A DNA stretch of 64,000 bases from Osedax fenrisi (Eukaryota; Annelida; Polychaeta; Sabellida; Siboglinidae): positions 61,084,698 to 61,148,697 of the forward strand of contig OZ025241.1 in assembly GCA_964019155.1 (NCBI GenBank), in the 5' to 3' direction. The translations under genes were made by a program, and so were the position numbers. Positions 58,217 through 64,000 of this stretch are shown here, in pieces. Every line of letters starts with the position of its first letter. Positions within the stretch are counted from its first letter, which is position 1. The notes under the pieces were generated by a model, which saw only the letters and a list, made by a program, of their open reading frames with translations, searched no databases and was not told the DNA's origin.

Positions 58217-59700
58217 CCATAAATAATATATATCCAAATATTACTTTACTACTTTTAAGTAGTATTTATATAAAATAAATTAAATATTGAACAATTTATT
58301 GTAAAAATATATACATAGTTAATGAATAATTGTTTTCATATGTTATTCATAGAATATACATCAATTATTATATATCAACTATAATATAATTATAATATAT
58401 TTACACCTATATCGTAAACAGTCTATATCGAATCACCCGCTTTTAAATTGTTGACATTTTAAATACTCGTTTCGCTATTATACACATTAGTATACATGAT
58501 ACATTAATATGAAAAAGTAAAATATAGAATATACTATTATAATAATTATAATAATAATAATTATTATTATAAGTATTATAATTATTATAATAATATTTTA
58601 AAATATATATAAATTAATTGTTATATGATAACTTATTATAATTTCAAATATACATCTTAAATATTTCAAATTTAATTTAGGCAAACGTAATAAAAAACGG
58701 GGCTATATTCGATATTATCCTAGTAGTCTATGAGTATATCATAGAATTTATCAAAATCAAATAATTTGTTTGAAATTGCACATGTTTGCGTATTTTGTTA
58801 CGCCATATATTTAATATATATTTAATATTATATTATATCATATAATTATTATAATAATTATAATATTATATTATTGAATATATGATATAAGGAAAACAGG
58901 TTTTGAGTAATTTAAAATATATTTAAAATTAAAATTATTTTAATTAGATATAATTAATAATTTACCTTTATTCTGATATAATTGATATTTTGAACGCCAC
59001 CGAAATAAACTATAATATCTTATTAATAGTACAAACTTAAAATTAAACTATATAATAGACTATAAGTAATGAATTAGACACAATTAAATAGATATTTTAG
59101 AAATAAAAGTTAAATCCGGAATTAAATATTATTATTTATAAAAACAAGGACAATGGGATTGGTAATATAAAATAATTAAACATCTACGATATCAGATACT
59201 AAATTGGATTTACATAAATAATTATAATTACAAATAAATTATATTCTCAACAGTTTTCATTAAATAGTTTTCGAATTATATATGTATAGGTTTAATTATA
59301 TATTTATTTTATAAATATTAATTTAATTATTTTTTAAATTATAAATAAATAATAATGTAATTAATAAATGAAATATAATGCTTATTATAAAAATGTGCAT
59401 ATTAAATATATTTATATGTTTATTGTGTCATTGTGTTTGAATTTGTATTAGTTCTTTTGGATATGTCTGGCTTAGATTATTATATATTTCAATCTATATT
59501 AGAGTTTTTGTCTTCCATCTTATAATATTCTCATACTTTTGTAACTGACAGATCGCATATTGGCATTATCATTTCAATACATTATACTTATTTTTGATTG
59601 TATGTATTAATCGTCAACTTCACATGCTTCTCTCAGTCTTGTATTATATGTTAGTAGGTTTTATTTTAATATACCCGTGTAACTAAATTATGTATATATT
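57549..59700. other. AT-rich intergenic DNA
   Basis: No exon or transposon core is recognisable. There are short AT palindromes near 58530-58600 and 58830-58880. Confidence 0.55.
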
Positions 59701-59899
59701 ATAATGAATTTTTATATAGGTTTTATATATCCTATATTTTTGTTGTGCCGTGTCTAATCTTACTGATTCTCTCTTTTTCAATATATGTATACCTTTCCCT
59801 ATTCATTTTACCGGTCATTAACTCGATTTAATTTGTTGTTGCTCTCATAGTATTTATCAATGTATCACGAATTATTGTAAATATTACTTACTCATCATT

Positions 59900-61669
59900 T
59901 CTAATAACTTGTTGATTAGTTCTTCCTCACACCACTATTGTAAACAAATTCATTACCTACAGAAAGTATAGATCACTGATTATGATTACTTTGCTTCGGA
60001 ATTTGAATCACTATCTCTTTCACAGCCTTATTCCATTGATTCATTTAATAATACTTTATCTTATTTGATTGATACTTTGCCTCTCAAAAACTAGAAATAT
60101 TAATGTGCATTCAAACTGTACATGGCTTTCCTCTGAACTAGTTTCTTTCAAACGTAACCATAGTAAATCCTTTTCTAATAACATCAGGATATTTTCTACA
60201 TATAGCAGGTTCTAAAATTCTCAAATATCTAATGACCAGTCTTCTTTTTATATTAGTAAATTTAATAATATCACATAAAATCCTCGTACTTCATTCGCCC
60301 TTGCTCGTAAGCTTCTCTAGAGAGGAGAGCTCCTCTCAACTGCCTCTTAATATACCTCATATACCTAATATTGATCGAAATGAATTATGCTATTAATTTA
60401 CTAATCACTTTACTGATAAAATGCTACACACCTGTTCCTCTATTTCATCCATCTTACTAAGTAGAAATATTCCATTTATCTGTATTTGTAAACAAGTCCC
60501 ATATTACTTTTCTGTATTATATATTCCTTCTATTTTCATATATTTTCTTATCTGTAAGTATTCTTATTTGTCTGACCCAATTAACATAGCAGCCTTTAAA
60601 TAATTCAATTCTACTAAATCACCCTATATTCTTGATATTACTAATTTTTCCCTAAACGGTGGTATGTGTTAAACTTATTTCAAGCATGCTATCATTACCA
60701 CACTATTCAAGAAACCTTACTTGATCCCGATATAATTATCGCCCCATTTCTAAACTTAGGTTTCTCAGCAAAATCATGGAATGCATCGTTGCTATACAAT
60801 TAAATATATTTATGGCTGACATCAAGTTATATGATATATTTCAGAGTGTATTTAAATGAAGGAACTCCACTAAAACTGCGCAACAACAAATACTAAATAA
60901 AATATACTCCTGTCAACGTGTCCTATTATACCTCTCATGTGCTTTAGATTACCTGAGCCCTTTCATTCTTATCACAATATTATAAATGATTGATCCACAT
61001 AGAACCATCTACGCATGGTTTTCTTTGTATATTTTAAATCGATCATCATCCGTAATAATTTGTAATTTCTCTTCCAAAGATCGTCCCCTTCAGTATGGTA
61101 TTCCTCAAGGTCACCAATTATTGGCCCTTTATATTTTTAATATAAATCAACCCTATACATGATAGTATCACTCAATTTCCATATTTCCATCATCACATAT
61201 ACGCTGATGATACTTAACGATATTCCTTCTTATCCCACTCATTCAATGTACTACCAGATAATTCCCAATTTTGCAAGTATGCTACATCTAGTTGATCATG
61301 GCTTCGTTCGAATATCCTTCTTATAAACTCTGTTATCCTCAATATCCCATTAAACTATAATTTTTCCCTCCTATTGACATTAGTGGTGACCCTATCATTC
61401 CATCATCATGTGTCCTAAATATTGATGTAACTTGGGATTCTGACTTATCCCGTAATTCCCACATATATAATATATCTAAATCAACTGACTATCACATCTT
61501 CAACATTCGTTGCATAAGGAAGAACCTAACTAGCCCTCTTACTATTGTCCTCATAACTGTTCTCGTACTTTCTCATATCAACTAGGTCTTACCTACTGCT
61601 CCTCCCTATTCTATCACATTCCAAACATTCATTATTATCAATATATTAGAATATAAATATAGTGTATAA

Positions 61670-61730
<61 letters not shown>

Positions 61731-62010
61731 TACATATATATATATATATATATATAGAATTGATCGTAATGTATATAATCACATAATTCGTGAATCTATA
61801 TGCACCATTTTCTCCATTAATCGCTTTAATCATTCATCTGGTGACTCATACCAACTTATATATAATTGGTTCCCTCTAAGAAAATGCCCCTCCATTAATT
61901 CACACCCTTCCTTTTTACGCACTCCAATGCATACATATTATCAATGTGATTGGACTATTTTCTTACCAATTCGGCATCAATCTATGTTTATACATTTTTT
62001 CCCTAGATAG
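59900..62010 (+). mobile_element. Old, heavily decayed CR1/L2-like LINE
   Basis: Pieces match the LINE at 23.0-27.0 kb: TCATGGAATGCATCGTTGCT near 60774, an NYRPIS-like stretch near 60738, a LGPLY-like stretch near 61120 and ATACGCTGATGATA (YADD) near 61199. Stops and indels are frequent, and an (AT)n array is inserted at 61674-61757. Confidence 0.7.
61674..61757. repeat. (AT)n microsatellite inside a LINE remnant
   Basis: About 80 bases of AT with a short interruption, within the decayed LINE. Confidence 0.95.
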
Positions 62011-62284
62011 ATTGACCTAAATGCATATTAAATATATAATTAAATTAGAAGACAATATCAATTAATAGGTTGTCAAGGTAAAACTAAAGATAAACAAATG
62101 CTACGCATGCGCAGTAAACTAATTATAAACAAGTATTTTTCCTATGAAATATTATTAAAAATCAAATTGACAACTCAATTGAGTATAACACAATGTTTAG
62201 TTGTTACACTACTGTTTATATATATTATATGTTTTTAGTTTTTACTGAAGCAACATATTTAATGACTGACGAGCCACCCTAGTG

Positions 62285-62400
62285 TCCGTGTGTCTGTATG
62301 TGCGTATGTGTGCAAGTATGTGTATGTGTTCGTGTGTGTGTATGTGTGTATGTGTATGTGTATGTGTGTATTGATATTCCGTAGTAATTCTGAAATTTAC
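62285..62400. repeat. TGTGTA-rich simple repeat, inverted partner of 29990-30140
   Basis: A TATGTGTGTATGTG mixture followed by ATTCCGTAGTAATTCTGA, the reverse complement of the unique sequence beside the CACATA repeat at 30 kb. Confidence 0.85.
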
Positions 62401-62454
62401 TTAGAAAGTGGTATTTAATCATGAATAAAATTAAAAAATTAACTATTTATATAT

Positions 62455-64000
62455 ATATATAATAATGATAATAATAATAATGTTTATTTATAAACTTGAA
62501 TAATTGTTGCAACAATTCTCTAAAGTGTAATCAAATAATGTTAACAACAAAAAAAAATAATAATAAAAGATGTTTATTTAGTCTTTTGTGGAATATTGAG
62601 ATAGATGGATCACTTAAGTGAATTCATATAGACAGAGGTAGCTTATTCCATACCATGGCAGCAGAAATATTGAAGGAACTCTTAGTGATTTGTAATCGAC
62701 ATCAAGAATATGGGATATTAAAAATAATTTGTATACATCTACGAATAACTCGTTTAATGTTTTTTAATATATATATTGGAGCTCCAATTAAGATAATATT
62801 CCCATAATCTAATCTCAATAGAATCAAACTTTCAATAAGTCGAATAATTGATTTTATTGTTAATATTTAAGAATGATATTTATACATTATATTAATTTAT
62901 CGTGATGACAAGATTCAGCGTAAATTTGTATGTAATCCTCATATATATGATATTTCATATTTCGTGTTTGTTCTATCATATATTTCAAAGGAGAAATATA
63001 AATAGTAAAAATTAGAGGACCTAATGTAGATACCTGTGGAACCCCGTATAATGAAATATTCTCACATGAAATACAATTATGAATCTTAACCGAATAGGTT
63101 ATATCTTTGATAAGTTGAATTCATATTTTTAAAGCATCTCCAGTAATGCCAATTTGTGATAGCCTATTGATAAGTATATCATGAGAAATACTATCAAAAG
63201 CAGATGAAAGGTCAAGTTGTAATAATTGAATACGGCTATAGTTATCTAAAGAAAAATAAATATCATTCATGGTAGAGAGTAAAGCAGTTTCAGTATTATG
63301 TCCCTTCTTGTATGCACTTTGATATACATCAAAAAGATTATTGTCATTAATATAATTAATGAGTTGCTTAGATATATTTTTTTCAAACATTTTACCAATA
63401 ACAGGAAGAATGGATATAGGTCTAAAATTACCAAAATCATTAGAATCTAAATATGCTCTTTTTATGATGGGACATATCAAAGATGATTTTAAGAATTTCG
63501 GAATTTCACAATTATTTAGTAAATCAATTATAATTGTAGAGAAGATAGGAGTAATAGTATTAACTAATTATTTAAGAACAGAAAGCAGAAGAGGATCAAA
63601 AAATAACGATGAAGTAGATGTAATTATATAATTATATATATCAACAATTGAAGGAGGGAAAAAGGTATCAAATGAAGAAGTGGCTATATGAACTGATATC
63701 GAAGGAGCACTAATATCCTCATTTAAAACAATATTATTTATTTTAATACAAATATTAATAATTGTAGAATAAAATGCTCAATAAATAAAGATTATAACTT
63801 TTTATTAGAAAAAGGAGGATAATTTAAATGTGATTCATTACCTATGAGTTTTCTAACAATATAGTACAATTTCTTAAAATTATTACCATAAGATAACATA
63901 TTATTTTTATAATAATTTCTTTTATCTAATGAAAGTTTCATTCTATATGCATTCCTTGCTATAGCTAATTATTTGTAATTAGTGATAGAAAGATTTTAAA
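62455..64000 (-). mobile_element. LINE family B, copy running off the window
   Basis: On the minus strand, an open segment 63480-63121 reads MICPIIKRAYLDSNDFGNFR, PISILPVIGKMFEKNISKQL, YQSAYKKGHNTETALL and LLQLDLSSAFDSISHDILIN. Downstream parts (GVP, YISP) are degraded and the 3' end is a TTATTATTATT tail near 62470. It is the same family as 27890-29140. Its 5' part lies beyond 64000. Confidence 0.87.

Overview
The window is eukaryotic and metazoan: very AT-rich DNA full of (AT)n microsatellites and decayed transposons, with small GC-richer islands that prove to be exons. No bacterial-style gene organisation is present. Two multi-exon genes can be assembled by hand, because splice sites, intron phases and protein motifs agree at nearly every junction. 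The innexin suggests an invertebrate with innexin gap junctions (a bilaterian, cnidarian or ctenophore; as generally understood, sponges and placozoans lack them). I cannot name the species.

Gene 1 (minus strand, 17330 down to 5743) is an innexin of 9 coding exons and 378 residues. It has the N-terminal DD..DR segment, two extracellular loops with two cysteines each, the YYQWVP signature, the QCVLP.N.F motif and the DGVF.L C-terminal segment. Gene 2 (plus strand, ATG at 31831 to stop at 49626, promoter near 30468) encodes a 678-residue protein with a signal peptide in 17 coding exons. I cannot give it a function. It has a C-terminal region rich in HxH pairs and a C..C..H cluster. The two genes are divergent, and a broken LINE lies between them (about 23.1-27.0 kb).

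The rest is mobile and repetitive DNA. It includes at least six LINE fragments from several families, a hAT transposon with a MITE nested in it (33.6-36.2 kb), and a probable Helitron carrying an 18-unit satellite (41.9-45.1 kb, inside an intron of gene 2). It also includes a foldback element built of AACTTAAGTT palindromes and a long (ATT)n array (53.0-54.5 kb), two tRNA-derived SINE families, and snap-back palindromes. The last exon of gene 2 and its 3' flank are duplicated in inverted orientation at 56.2-57.5 kb. A second inverted duplication links 27.9-30.1 kb with 62.3-63.2 kb.

The most unusual signal is in the splice sites. About 18 of the 24 introns have a pyrimidine at donor position +3 (GTTAGT and GTCAGT recur), where animals normally have a purine.
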